From Rhododendron vialii (Eukaryota; Streptophyta; Magnoliopsida; Ericales; Ericaceae): DNA of 64,000 nt. Positions 23,846 through 35,704 of this stretch are shown in pieces; the stretch's first letter is position 1, and every line of letters begins with the position of its first letter. Position numbers and translations under genes: made by a program. The stretch lies in NCBI RefSeq assembly GCF_030253575.1, contig NC_080567.1, forward strand, positions 31,446,501 through 31,510,500, written 5' to 3'. The notes beneath the pieces were generated by a model, which searched no databases, was not told the DNA's origin, and worked only from the letters and a program-made list of their open reading frames with translations.

Positions 23846-24705
23846 TTAAAATCGATTTTGAAATGTTAGTAATATGATTATGAAATGTGAAAAAATGGTG
23901 ACACGATCTAGGAGGAGTCGCGTAGGAGAAACTTGAAAAATCAAGGACACCAACGTTAGTTTGGATAATGAATGTGGATATGTCATTGTTAACTGTTTCT
24001 TCGAATATGTATGAACTATGTGGAAGTCATTGAAATTGTGATCGATTGTTGTAAGTTAAGGGTTAGAGGGTATGAGTTATTCTATTGAGCTTTTGTAACT
24101 CATGGTGTTACTTTTGGTGACTCTGACATATTATATTGATGGCAACACCGGTATAATATGTCAGATCTTGTAAATGAACATGATGAATTCTACACTTTGG
24201 AAGCTTTTGGAGCCGAGGAGCTGGTCAGAATAGAGGAACAAGCGGAATAATAGATAAAAATCCTAGTTTTCCCTTGTTTTGTTGAATAAAAATACTTTTG
24301 TTAAGTTTATGATGTAATATTGAACTAGATTCTATTTAGTTTTTCAATGAAAATATCTATTTAACGTTCTCAAAATTCGGAGCGTTACAGATTTAATGTT
24401 TTAATTTGTATAAAAGTTAATTTGTAAATACCCCGTTGTGAAAAAAAAAAAAATTTCTTTTCTACTTGACCCTCATTTCAATAAAAATTCTAACTTCACG
24501 CCTATTTCAACCGTTGCCGGTCCGTAAAAAATCAGATGTAGGCGGCCGCGACGCCATAAGTACACAAACGCCACTTTTCTCCTTGTCCCGTTGTTATCCA
24601 TGCATGTTCTCGTAACGCATGGTATGACGGTCCATTGCTTATAATATTCTTTACAAATAATTTAAATAAGTCTTCTCCGGTTGTTCCTCAAATCTTCTCA
24701 TTTTA

Positions 24706-25431
24706 GAGCATCCACAGTGGTATAATCAAAACAAAAAAGTTAATAAGATTAGCAACATTTGCTTAACAAGAACTCACATTGGAATAACCAAACTTAGAAA
24801 TATCTTAGCAACTTATCAAATTTTGGCCATTTAATAATCAAAATTACCAACATTTTGTCAATAATCAAATTTAACTGTCTTCATATTTCCACAATCAAGT
24901 ACACCATCATTACAAAAACATTCTTTCTTTCGTTTTCAACATGTTTATAACAAAAATACTTTTAAAAGCAGTTTTTATTTTTTTGCAAAAATAGTTTTTT
25001 TTTATTAAAATTGTTTTTTCCAAATTTGTTTTAAATAGTTTTATTTCAAAACATTTTTTTTATTAAAACATTTTTTTTTCAAAAACCGTTCTTTTGAAAA
25101 AAAAAACATTTTCTATTCAAAAACTATTTTTTTTAACTTTTTCCCGAAAACTGTTATTTTTTTAATCAAAATTTTCAAAAAACTATTTTCTATTTTTCTA
25201 GTAACCTTTTTTTATTAGTTTGATAATTATTTAAAAAAAATTATTTTCTATGTCACAATTTCTAGATTTTTACAAGTTAAAAAGATAATGAGGTAAGTTT
25301 TAGTTATTCAATTTTGATTGTACCATTGTGGACCTCTACATTATTAACATTTTCAACCCTTAAATGAATAACCAAAAAATGATGTGATAACTTTTAATTA
25401 TTCACTTTTGATTATTCCACTATGGATGCTC
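24706..25431. mobile_element. Tourist-like (PIF/Harbinger) MITE (726 bp)
   Basis: Inverted ends GAGCATCCACAGTGG and CCACTATGGATGCTC, flanked by TTA on both sides (24703-24705, 25432-25434), the Harbinger-type target. A second copy of the terminal motif lies inside near 25300-25345 (TTTTGATTGTACCATTGTGG), suggesting nested or duplicated ends. No ORF; the middle is T/A-rich. Confidence 0.8.
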
Positions 25432-26585
25432 TTAGCCTCGTATATATTAGCTTTGTTACTTGTCTTAATTTATAGCTAACGTAATTAATTAAGATATTCA
25501 ACTTAAGCTATGCAGTAGTTTTTTTTTTTTGATCCGCGCTATGCAGTTGATCTTGATGTTTACTTTACTGTCCTCTCTACAAGTAAGACAAAAACTTCAC
25601 CACAAACGATTAGATAAACACTTAAAGTGATAATTAAAATATTGTTTAGTACTTTAGAATAATAACTCTTCCCGAAGAATATTACCTACACAAGTACTAC
25701 AAGATATACTCACATTAGCCAAAATGAAATGATGGTGATCATTATATTTTTGTAACATCTATATCTATATAATAAGAGAGAACGGTTTTTAAATCTTATG
25801 TTCTACATAAATCCTAACTATTAATTTGTACCATAAATTCTACGGTTTGCTCAAGCTCCCACCGTTGTCCAATCTATCACGAGAATGTTTAACTTTGAGT
25901 CAAGGTTTGATTTTGCAATTTTGTTTTGATTTTAGATTTATTTATATTGTAGTCCTCTGTGATCCCCCAAAAAATAAAAATAAAAATAAAAATAAAAATA
26001 AATAAAAATAAAGCAAGACCAACTTTTCACATTCTGTGTGCTATTTATAAATTTTGAACATTACAAAGAGAGAAACCAAATCAAAGGTTTTCAAGTTTCT
26101 ATCTTGGCTTCTATCCTATGGGTATATTTTGATTTAACGGTTATTTGTAATGTTCTCTCATGTGAGGTGGGATATACACATACACGGAATTCACCCCAGA
26201 TGAGATGGAGTTAAAAACAACGTTGTATCCAAAAAAATTCAAAAAAGTGGGGTTTTTTTTTTAATCCAAAAACAACTGGTATTTGATACTTCATTTAAAT
26301 TGTGTTTAGAAAGCGTTGCGTCGTTCCTTCAGGCACATGCATGCACTAGTATATAGATACCGCATTACATGTTCACTTATATCGGTTGTGAAATACATTG
26401 AGTAATGTATTTGGTGCCGTACATAGTACCTAAATATAGTACTCCAACTAAGAAAACGTGCTAGGTATACATTCAATGTTACATCTATTCTTATACCATT
26501 TTCTTAGAGTAAATGGTGGTACCATTTTGAAGTAATGAAAGAATCCTCTAAATAGTGGAGCTATGAAAATCTCTCCATTAATTAT
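25432..26585. other. Intergenic DNA with (AAAAT)n
   Basis: No gene seen. A pentanucleotide AAAAT array lies at about 25969-26013. The rest is AT-rich. Confidence 0.5.
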
Positions 26586-27015
26586 GAGTATAAATTCTAT
26601 CCACCTTAGGTGGAAATCATGAGTTTTCTACCACCATCCATTATGGGCCCCGTCGTGTATTTTTTTCAGTATTTTGAATCGTTCATCTTGTAGGGCTCGC
26701 AGAGTAGTATATTTTCACCAAAAAATCAGCTTTATAAGACACAGATAGGTATATAAAAAATTGAATTTTGGTTTACAAATTCAACAGTAGATAAGTTTAA
26801 AGTTAAACAATCCATGACCGTCTATTTTATAAACTAAAATTTAATTTTTGATGTACCTATCGATATCCGATAAATATAATTTTTTGAGTCAATATATTAC
26901 CCTACGGGCCCTACAAGATGAATGGTTCAGATTATTGAAAAAATCACACGATAGGGTCTGCAATGGATGATGGAAACCATGGGGTTCCAACCTAAGGTGG
27001 AAATAATTTAAACTC
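26586..27015. mobile_element. Foldback element with 9-bp duplication (430 bp)
   Basis: The two halves are inverted copies for almost the whole length: GTATAAATTCTATCCACC... at the left, the complement at the right, including GGGCCC and TTCATCTTGTAGGGC blocks. Perfect 9-bp flanking duplication ATTAATTAT at 26577-26585 and 27016-27024. This points to a MULE-type MITE. Confidence 0.8.
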
Positions 27016-27540
27016 ATTAATTATAGGTAACGAATAATGTATTGAAGGCAAAATTAAATGTTTTGTAATCATTAGTCAATTATTCCGAGCCCTAATCACC
27101 ATACCATGAAAACATTAACGATGGTTATTAGTTCTCTGACAGTGTCATTGTTGGAATGGTTCTTCTGCCTTGGGACATCACGAATGTTTATGATCAGGGC
27201 AGAGCTTGGTACTCCCCATGAGCACCCATTTTTAACTTGTCTCGAGCTTTGATCCAGCTTGAATATACATTATTTTGTACGGTCTTGCTATTGTCAGCCC
27301 ACTGGGCTGACAATAAACACACTAAAAGACAAGGAAAACACGTATTCCTGTGTACTTTATACACCCTTTAATACACATTCACACATTCATTATCGTCAGC
27401 CCATTGGGCTGATTTTAGAATTTTCCTATTTTGTATAGCACCCAGTATTTTTTTCTTGTCTGGAGCTAGAATTGGTCGAGTGAGAGAACAAGAAGATACG
27501 GGTTTCCTATTTTAGGTTAGCAGGTTCGATCCTCGGACTC
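27016..27540. other. Intergenic DNA with TCAGCCC palindromes
   Basis: Contains a perfect palindrome-like block TATTGTCAGCCCACTGGGCTGACAATA-type near 27288-27314 (described by its core GTCAGCCC...GGGCTGAC) and a second copy near 27395-27415. They may be the ends of a small MITE. No gene. Confidence 0.45.
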
Positions 27541-27749
27541 GGATCCTGTCCATTTTTTCCAAACCAGTTCGGTCTATTTGGGTGCATCCGAGTCGTCCAA
27601 AAGTGTTTTGAACGGTTCGGATTTAAAGTGAGTGTTATTTATTTATTTTTTTTAAAAACAGCTTTAAAATCTGAGCAGTTTAAAACACTTTTGGATGGCT
27701 CGGATGCACCAAATGGACCTAACTAGTTCGGGAAAAATGGACAGGATCC
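27541..27749. mobile_element. Foldback MITE (about 209 bp)
   Basis: Inverted arms of roughly 95 bp: GGATCCTGTCCATTTTTTCC at the left, GGAAAAATGGACAGGATCC at the right, continuing inward through TTTGG.TGCATCCGAG and CCAAAAGTGTTTT. The loop is a T/A tract. I could not define a target duplication. Confidence 0.75.
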
Positions 27750-28289
27750 GGCCCCTCGATCCTCACCCCACTAAAAGAAATACAGCATGAAATACATAGA
27801 ATATTTGTACAACCCGAAAAATAATTAAGACTCGAATAAACTGATCAAAACACCTAATTATATAAGGCAATCTCAATATAGGTATATCCAATGAGAAAGG
27901 GAAAAAAGTCAAGTGTTTGTGAGAAAGCAATAAGTGTTCTTTTTCGAGGTTATAAGTTTCATTTTCATGAAAGCCAAAGATTCCAAACCTTTTGGCCACT
28001 AGGATGGATCCTAAAATTAGTCGAGATGCGTATAAACTGTCTGGACATCCGATTATTAAAACAAAATAAAAAATTTCAACGGCCCCAAACAAACAACTTG
28101 GGCCACCAAATTTTCGTCCCCACTCCTCATTAACGAAAAGAACAGGCCCACTTCTCCTCCTCCTCCTCCTCATTCCGTCCTCATTACGTACAAAAGTAGT
28201 AACAACAATACCCAATTACACACCACACAAAATCAACATCTGGTCGAACCAGAGAAGGAGAGAGAGAGAGAGACATAGGCCAGCAATCG
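27750..28289. other. Upstream flank of the 28290 gene
   Basis: Probable promoter and 5' UTR. A GA run (about 28257-28273) lies just upstream of the start codon. A minus-strand 150-codon ORF covers part of this, but it has no recognisable motif and I do not call it. Confidence 0.5.
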
Positions 28290-31200
28290 ATGATGGAAAG
28301 CACACCCACGTTCATCCCCCCTCTCCTCCTCCGCAACATCCTAACCACACTCTTCCTCTACGCCGACAAACCCCTCCTCACCCTCTCCCAGAAATACAAA
28401 CTCCTCCACTTCCTCCGCGCCCTCCTCATCTCCTCCTTCCTCTTCCTCCTCCGCCTCCTCCCCTCTCTCCTCCCTCCTGATCATCAAACCCACCAGTACC
28501 ACCACCACAACGACAGCGTCCATTACCCAACAACAAACTCTCCCAAATCCCACAACAGCTACCCTCCCGCCTCCACCACCGGCGCCAACTCCGGCATCGC
28601 CCGAGCACTCTCCCAGCTGCTGTCCATCGTCAATGACATCCCCGTCAGCTCCCGCAAATACGAACTCGTTCGCTCCTTGGCGGAGAGAATAATCGACGAG
28701 AATCTGCTGGAGGGGTCTGAGGCTCTGATAGAGGTGAACTGCTCCGTTCTCTCCGCAGCTTTCTCGCGGACGCTCGGTCAGCTGGAAGCTGCGGTGTTGG
28801 ACCGGGTTCGGAATAACGAGTATTCTGAGCCCGGTCCAACTGAGGAGGGGACAGGCGGAGCGGGAGCGGGAGGGGAGAATTATAGGAAGGTGAGCCGGGT
28901 TTTTAAGGCGGTTCGGTTTTACGGGGACGCCGCGTGGAACCGGCTCGGGAGGAGGAGGAGGGGGAGGGGGGAGGCGGGGCTGTTGAGGACGGGTGGCTCG
29001 GCGGAGAAGCTGGCGGCGGAGGTGCTGTGGCTGGCGCAGAAGATGGCGGCTTGTGGGTGCGTTGAGGAAGCGGTCGTGAAGTGGGCGTCGGCTACGCACT
29101 TGGCTTGGCTGGGCTTGTCGGCTGAGCCAAGGCTTCAAGGATCTCTTGTTAAGGTCTCAGGTATGTCGTTTTCAGTCCATTTGGGTTTTCTACGTTGTTT
29201 TGCCAACGGTTGTTGAATATTCTTTAGCGTATATTGGGTAGTATAGTCATTTAGGCAATTATTGGCCTTTAGAGTGGATGTTGAATTCCAAAACCAAGTC
29301 GAATAGGATTCTGACGTGTTTAGCTTGAATTGAGCTGGCTTAGACTTGGACTGGTAGATTAGGTAGTATGGGTAATTTTTGGTCAACCCTCCTGGTGGAG
29401 AAGGGTGACGAGTGGAGAAGGGTGTTGAGGTACTACGTGACGGTGTTATGAAATTATAGCATAATTTTTTTTAAGCACGTAAGACTCGATAAACTGTCTG
29501 CCCCTACTCTCACTCTTTGTTATTGCAAAATTTTAGTAGTTTGAGATATTTTTCAAAGATGTTTCCACGCTTGTTTGCGTGCATTATATGACTTGGGTGG
29601 TGATGGAGGGCGTTTGGGCATTGTGTCCACCCAATAACTTTTTGAAAATTATTGAGACTCGAATGTTTCCACAGCGTCCGATTGGTGTGGGTCCTCCATG
29701 CATCTTTGGAGTCTATTATTTGCATTGAACGATTTCGGAAACATGTGCGTCCAAATCTCTGTACCAAAATGTGTGTATGTAGCATTGCTCATATCTTTTT
29801 CTGTGGTTGGGCTATATATCTACCAATCGTGTACGAACACGATCCTGCTTCCGGGAAGCTTCAGATTTGACACCAACTTTTGTCGGAAACGCGGTCACTG
29901 TTCATGTTTTCGGTGGTGGTTGATTTTGGATAAAGTCAACATTTTCTCGAAAACCTTGATTAATTTGCTAGTAATAGTATTACAGTTGGCTTTGTAGCGT
30001 GAAGAAATGGCCCTTTACTATTCTGGTGTGACCATCATGCATTACTTAACTAGAGCCATAGTGTGTTTTTTTAATAACCGGACGTTTGGGTTAGTTTGAG
30101 CACACTTCGACTAATTTTGTGACCCTGAAGTTAACGATCGGACAAACATCCAGTGGCCCTAAGATTTGAAATCTTTGACTTTCGTGGAATTTGAATTTGC
30201 GATCTCTTGAGGAATGAGCCGTATAGTTGTTTTCTCATGTTTACTTAGTCAAATCCCTGAGATTATCTAGATCGGGCCATAGTTACTTATGTAGGTGGCC
30301 TAGAGCTAAGTGGTCCCAGAACCGTTCAGAAAAGAAGTTGCCGCTGGTTGCAATCTTTGACATTATTGCACACCATTGTAAGGCATTGTGACATATCTAA
30401 CCAAACAATCGCCATCTTTTTCTAATTGAATCTGCAGGTACTAAAATGAATGGGCTCATTGATTCAGCGTATGCAAACCACCTGATATAAAAACATTTTC
30501 ATATTTAATTAGAGGAGTTTTTTTTACAGTTCTTTAACCGCAGTCAGATCCTTGTATATCTTTAAGTAGAACCCTCCGTTCCCATTATTAGTATTCGCTT
30601 CCGCGAATTTCAGTACTTTGGGATGTTTTCAAAAGACGCTTTCACGTTTGCACTCCTGTACGCGCACGCGTATTATGTGAGGGGTGTTTCCGGGAGTGAA
30701 AAATTTGTAAATTTTTACTTGTAGTTGAGAAGTTGTTAGGTGTTTCCGGTAGTGAATAAGTTGTTGAGAAATGTCAAGTTGTTTTCGATAGTGAATAAGT
30801 TGTTGATGAGCTTGTGAATAGAGTTACTATAGCAAAAAAAGTTTTTGTTGACAACTTTTTTGTTAGTGGAAACGAAATGATAAAATGCTAAACTTTTTTT
30901 GTTAGTGAAAATGAGATGATAAAATGCGTAGTTTTTAGTATTTTTTGTTTGTAGAAACGAGCCTAACTAGACAGATCAAAGATTTGTGGAGTAATTTATG
31001 CAAGTAAAGGAATTAACCACCAAAGTACATCACGAAAGTGTTTCTCGCGTACAACAAATCTTAACCATTGCAATTTCTTGTTCTATTCCACAGCATTCTT
31101 ATTCAAGCAAGCCAAAAACCTTGGAGTAGAGGAGGGAGACGAAGGCAAGAAGGAGCAACAAAGGCAAACCAAGATGAGGATGCTCATGTCGTGGCTACCG

Positions 31201-31440
31201 CTGTTGTGTCGCGCGAGCAATGGAACCGATGCTCCGGTGCTGAGCATCAGCGAAAGAGCAGAGCTGGAAAGAGTGTTGGAAGAGACCATAGAGACGCTGG
31301 AACAAGAAGAGGAGCAAGAGAAGGTGTTGTCTCTATGGCTCCACCACTACACCTATTGCCCGTCCTCCGACTGGCCGAACCTCCGTGCGTGCTACGCCAG
31401 GTGGTGCAGCGCTTCCCGCAAGCTCTTGCTTCTCCATTGA
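28290..31440 (+). CDS. Uncharacterised plant protein, 405 aa, two exons
   Basis: Exons 28290-29160 and 31094-31440; the junction splits GCA, giving LVKVS-AFLFKQAKNLG in frame. The start is the first of two adjacent ATGs. Near the N terminus (about residues 20-65) lies a hydrophobic stretch (RALLISSFLFLLRLLPSLLP) that could anchor it in a membrane. Then come a low-complexity linker, a helical region (RKYELVRSLAERIIDENLL), a Gly/Arg-rich segment, and a C-terminal domain with PLLCRASNGTDAPVLS, a Glu-rich helix and a Cys/Trp-rich end (CPSSDWPNL, CYARWCSASRKL). I do not recognise a function; the C-terminal words remind me of an uncharacterised plant family, unverified. Exon 1 is GC-rich compared with its flanks, and its antisense ORF is a shadow. 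The 1933-nt intron has a repeat of GTGTTTCCGG.AGTGAA-type units around 30680-30810. Confidence 0.88.
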
Positions 31441-33202
31441 AGGGCGCTCGTAATTCTCTCTCTGGTCGGACATCGGTACATTCATGCCTCGAAAATCGTA
31501 TTTTTGGAGATTGCCAACGATGGAAACGCATTGGGACAAGAGACAAAAGGCCTTCGGAGACAGAAGATCTACGAAGCGAAAATGACCTCAAATGTTTTCG
31601 CTTTGGTTAATAATATGTTACTCCTAAATTGTTCCCTGAGTTTAGATAGGGAAATGCTGTTTATACAGTATGATAAAGAACAGTTGTATATAATTATGCA
31701 GCAGCGATATTTTATTTGGGTAATGATTTTCGCACTACTTTCTTATTAACGCACTACAAAATTTGTCCTTTGGTGCTTAAATTACTCACAACATAAGCAT
31801 TAAAAGATAAATTTCGGAGTCCATTCATGAGAAAATAGAGTGCGAAAAATCGTTTCTCATTTTAATATGTAGCCTATGTAGTACGATCCCAGAATCGGAT
31901 CGTAAAAATGCTTCGAATATTCACATTGGGCGGTTGAAAACATGTGGGTCTAACACACTCGAGTGAATCTGGATCGCGCGCTTTAAATGCTTCTATAGTT
32001 TCTCCCTTTGGTCTCAACCGTAGATTTTTTGGTTCTATCTATATACGTAGAAAATCGGTTCCTATTGTCGGCAACTTTAATGTGGTTAAGTTACTTTTGT
32101 GGCCATATGTTTTGCCTTCCATAAGATGGCATTGTCACGATTTTTTGGGCAAAATTACGAATGTGATGCACAAGGGAAAGTATAGGTTGGAAAGAGTACC
32201 TTTCACAATGAAGCCGTGGTAGTTTGATTCATAGTACTATCTTCATTTATTTAGCAGCAAACCAAGGACCAAATTTGGTGTCTAGTTACAGTGATAGTGA
32301 TGCGACACAGATGTTAGATCACGACAATTATTTTTGCAATAAAACTATGGATACACCATTTGGTGCTTCTGGAATGGATAGTGACTCTCTTTCTTTCTTT
32401 TTCGACAATCAAGGGTATTCGGGCAAGTTTACGCCCGCCTGTCAACTATTTCCTCCCCGGTTCGGTCAAAGATAGACCGTTCACGCCGGAACTAGTGGAT
32501 TCACAAGAGATTTCTCTTTTGCGGCCTGACCCTAAGAAGTTGCCGAGTTCGAACTCAATACGTTTGCGGATCAGTTTCGAACCCAAGATGTTGCCAAATT
32601 GCGGCCTGGCCCCAAGAAGTTGCTGAGTAAAGGCCAAATTGCGGATAGTATTTTTAATTCTCTCATTATAACCAAACATATCTAAGCCTCACTTGGTTTG
32701 GCACAAAGGTCAAAATGTGACAGCCATTTAACTTATTTAAGAAGCCAGCTGACTTAATGGATCAAATCGCTGCGTCCATAGGATTGGCACTGGCTCGGAA
32801 GAAACCTGTGAGCTGGGGTGCAAGATTATTGAACTCCAAACATTAAGCGGGCAGATACAATTTCATCGTTAGCAAACAAAAAATAGTAATGCATTGGACC
32901 GGAAAGAGAAGCTAAACATTGCGCGGGCAGATACAATTACATCGTTGGCAAACAAAAAAATAATGCATCCGACCGGAAAGAGAAGCTAATTCCATTTGCT
33001 AACTTTCATAAGAAATCTAGTTGAACAGGTGCTTTAGTAGATGATGGTGACATATGAAGTAAAAGTTTATCGCTCGTAGTTTCGGTGAAACTAGAAGAAG
33101 AAACCATTTTATCTAGATCTGATAACAAGAGCTTAGCTTAGTCGATGGTATTTATTTCTTGGTTGCAGTAATAACTTGGCTGGCACTTGGCTGTATGCGC
33201 TC
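31441..33202. other. Intergenic: converging 3' flanks
   Basis: Lies between the 28290 gene (plus) and the metacaspase (minus). No gene. Near 32517-32545 and 32599-32625 there are two copies of a TTGCGGCCTG.CCC.AAGAAGTTGC.GAG word. The tandem repeat at 32838-32987 is listed separately. Confidence 0.5.
32838..32987. repeat. Tandem duplication, about 75-bp unit, two copies
   Basis: Unit 1 (32838-32913) and unit 2 (32914-32987) both run AAACATT..GCGGGCAGATACAAT to CCGGAAAGAGAAGCT with about 10 differences. Lies about 220 bases past the metacaspase stop, in its 3' flank. Confidence 0.9.
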
Positions 33203-35704
33203 CTAAATCGTAAATGGTTTCGAGTTGATGTCAAACTTCTCAGAGGAGGAGAGTTGAGGCACCTACAAAAATTAACACCCTATGTTAGAATCAGCTTAAC
33301 AAAATGTACCCTTATTTCCAAGTACTACTTGCAACTGTTATGGTGTCAATAACATTGCCTGCTATCGGAAATGACTGGCAAAGATAAATATACTTGTATG
33401 CATCAAGCGCAATATCTGGTTACTACTAACAATCATAGAGAAACATACCTGCGGTGTAGAAGGTGTGTTAGGACCATTTACGCGTTTCTGAGTCTCGCGA
33501 ATTTTAGAGCGTATGGAGTGAAGTAAGCGGCCGTATGTCAAACCGCGTTCATTTTGCACAGCTTCGATGAAGCTATAGGTCAGGGCACCAGTCACAACAT
33601 CACTTGTGAAAGCCTGTAAAAATGACATGGATGGTAAACAAGGTTATGGTTGGATACAGGCACTCTCGGGGGATATTTCTTATCATCAACGTTCCACATA
33701 TATACCACGTATATCAGTATGTGCATTTTTTCTTAAACTGTATAACTCATTTCATCAGTCACATGGTACTTTTGTGTTTTTAAGCCTTTTCCTTAATTTC
33801 TCGAGTAATTGAAAAGTAAAAAGGATGAATTAGCGAACAAGTTTTAAATCTCAGTGTAGAAGGCGACTTCTGTAATTTGTATGTTAGATGGTTTGGTATA
33901 TTGATGGCCTTATTCCATGTGGCTTAAGCTTTTGGAACATCGACTCTTAACATGGTATTGAAGTTTGAAGTCTTAGGTTCAAGTTTCATAGGATGCGTTT
34001 GTTCCCTCGTCGTCTATGTGCACCCTGCAGTTAGACAAACTGGTGCCACCACCTACTTTGAAAGGTAATGCAAATGCTCTCACTCCAAAAATTACCTTCA
34101 GGAAAATGGTCTTAGATATTTGATCCAAGGACTATTAAACTGACGTAATATTAGTTAAGCATATGTTCCTGTCATTTGCTTTATAGCTTTACTTTCATGG
34201 CGAAATACAAATCCTGCTGTACATATGTAGGAGGAAAAGAGACAGTGTGTCAGTCTGACCGTAGTATCTAATGAGGTTTCATTGTCATCACAAGCACTAA
34301 AACAGATGGCTGTTCCACCACTGGTACCTTTATAAGCAGTTGAAATTCGGCAATCTTGCCACACGTAGTTTCCTTGCCTGCTAAACAAGAACAACAGCAA
34401 TGATGTTTTATGTTTTGTTCAGCATATATATGGTACTAAACAGGATATCAAGGGTTGCCACCTACCACCCGCTTCACTTCAGACAATATTGTCTACACAG
34501 CGGAAGCAACAATGCATAGGATAATAGGTAGCAGCTCTCCTCCTTAGGATAGCGCACAATGGGGGCTCTGTCTATGATAGCACTTCCAAGGCACTTCGAT
34601 GCACTCAACTACCAGCCCATTAAGCCTTCTTTTTCAGGTTAACGATTCAAATGCAAAAAAAGTTCACTTACTTGTTCATCTTGCACATGAATGGTAGATC
34701 TAGAAAAGTTCCACTGCGACAAGTATCAATGATGGCATGGAGTTTGGCTCCATAGGGTAGTGGCCTTACAATGGTGGCATTAATCTCATCATCGAGTATT
34801 TTTCCTTCCGTGTGATAATCAACAGGGCAAAGTGACTCGTCAAACCCATCTACCTCATCCCCATTGAAGTCAGGCACTTGAGAGCCATGGCCGGAGTAGA
34901 AAAACACCAAGGAATCCCCTGATTGGCAACCCTCCATGAGCCAACGGAAGGCCATCCTGATGTTTTGTTTAGTTGGTACCAGGTATGGATTCCTCTCTTC
35001 TTCTGCAAAGTGGTCATATTGCCAAACAAGATATGGCAACCGTTGACAGGTTAAGTCATAAATTTGGTTATATCATGATCTGAAACAATCTTTTATGAAC
35101 TATTCTAGAGCTCAATTCAGCATCACGGATAATCGTTACATGTTGATACACAATGAATATGTATTAGTATGACCATTTCGGTCCATGTGTGCTAACATGA
35201 GACAATAGAGTTGAGCGGCCAAGAAGCACGTATACACATATGGGACATGTTGAGTATAAAATCTGCTGAAAGAGAGAGAGAGAGAGCATGGGAGATACCT
35301 GTGAGGACTGAGAGCGATTCATTTGGAAAGCCCAACCAATTAACTAGAAAGTGAGTCATGAACCTTACGTCGTTAACACTACCCTTGACACTGTTCCCCT
35401 GCCCTTGGTAGCTTATTCCGATCAACACTGCTCTCTTCTTTCCATGCATTGAAATAGGTGAAAGCTGAGGTAATGGTCACGGCAGTTGGCGGTGGTAGTA
35501 ACCATTATTGTACTGATTTGCTGCAGGGAGATAGTAACCATCGTTGCTGGGGCAGTCAATTGTAGCATAGCACCTAGGACATCGCGCGGTTGAAACGCCT
35601 TGCGGCAACGATAGTAGCACCCCACGAGTGCATCTCACCCTTGCCATTTCTTTTGTTTTCCTGATGTTTGTAGTGTTTTGTGGTGTTGTTGGAAGAACGG
35701 CCAT
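33203..35704 (-). CDS. Type I metacaspase (AMC3-like), prodomain cut by in-frame TGA
   Basis: Cysteine protease cleaving after Arg/Lys, linked in plants to stress and cell death. Exons: 35299-35449 (or up to 35704), 34672-35002, 34260-34377, 33449-33613 and 33203-33262; all joins keep frame. From the ATG at 35449 the product is 274 residues. The catalytic His (FFYSGHGSQ) and Cys (IIDTCRSGT, usually D.CHSGT) are present, followed by MCKMNKQGNYVW, the p10-like GALTYSFIEAV and the C-terminal SSSEKFDINSKPFTI. Upstream in the same frame (35704-35480) is an LSD1-type finger remnant, VRC..GVLLSLPQGVSTARCPRC, with three rather than four of the expected cysteines. A TGA at 35477-35479 separates it from the protease by nine codons. 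Closest in wording to Arabidopsis AMC3, by memory. It could be a prodomain-less enzyme, a readthrough gene or a recent nonsense allele. Confidence 0.88.

Larger units (their letters stand above)
21084..24389 (+). mobile_element. Solo LTR (3306 bp) with 5-bp target duplication
   Basis: The element starts TGTAATGACTC and ends GAGCGTTACA, an imperfect inverted TG...CA terminus. It is flanked by perfect GATTT duplications at 21079-21083 and 24390-24394. Inside there is a TATAAATA box (22698-22705) followed by a CT-rich leader, an AATAAA-like signal near the end, GA-rich purine tracts (22180-22250), degenerate internal repeats and no gag or pol ORF. Direct duplication at the ends of one LTR-like unit without internal coding sequence means a solo LTR, left by recombination between two LTRs. 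The TGTAAYG terminus is common in plant Ty3-type elements, but the family cannot be assigned. Confidence 0.85.

Noticed and set aside
23609-23869. ORFs in the GC-rich part of the solo LTR
   Set aside because: They only translate the 102-bp tandem duplication.
27763-28215. Minus-strand 150-codon ORF upstream of the 28290 gene
   Set aside because: No motif or splice support; overlaps the likely promoter and 5' UTR.
28341-29138. Minus-strand 265-codon ORF opposite the 28290 gene
   Set aside because: Low-complexity shadow of a GC-rich exon; the plus-strand frame has proper splice junction and conserved-looking C terminus.
33900-34090. tRNA-derived SINE (GGTTCAAGTTTC resembles a box B)
   Set aside because: No convincing box A at the right spacing, no tail and no target duplication found. 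It lies in a metacaspase intron.
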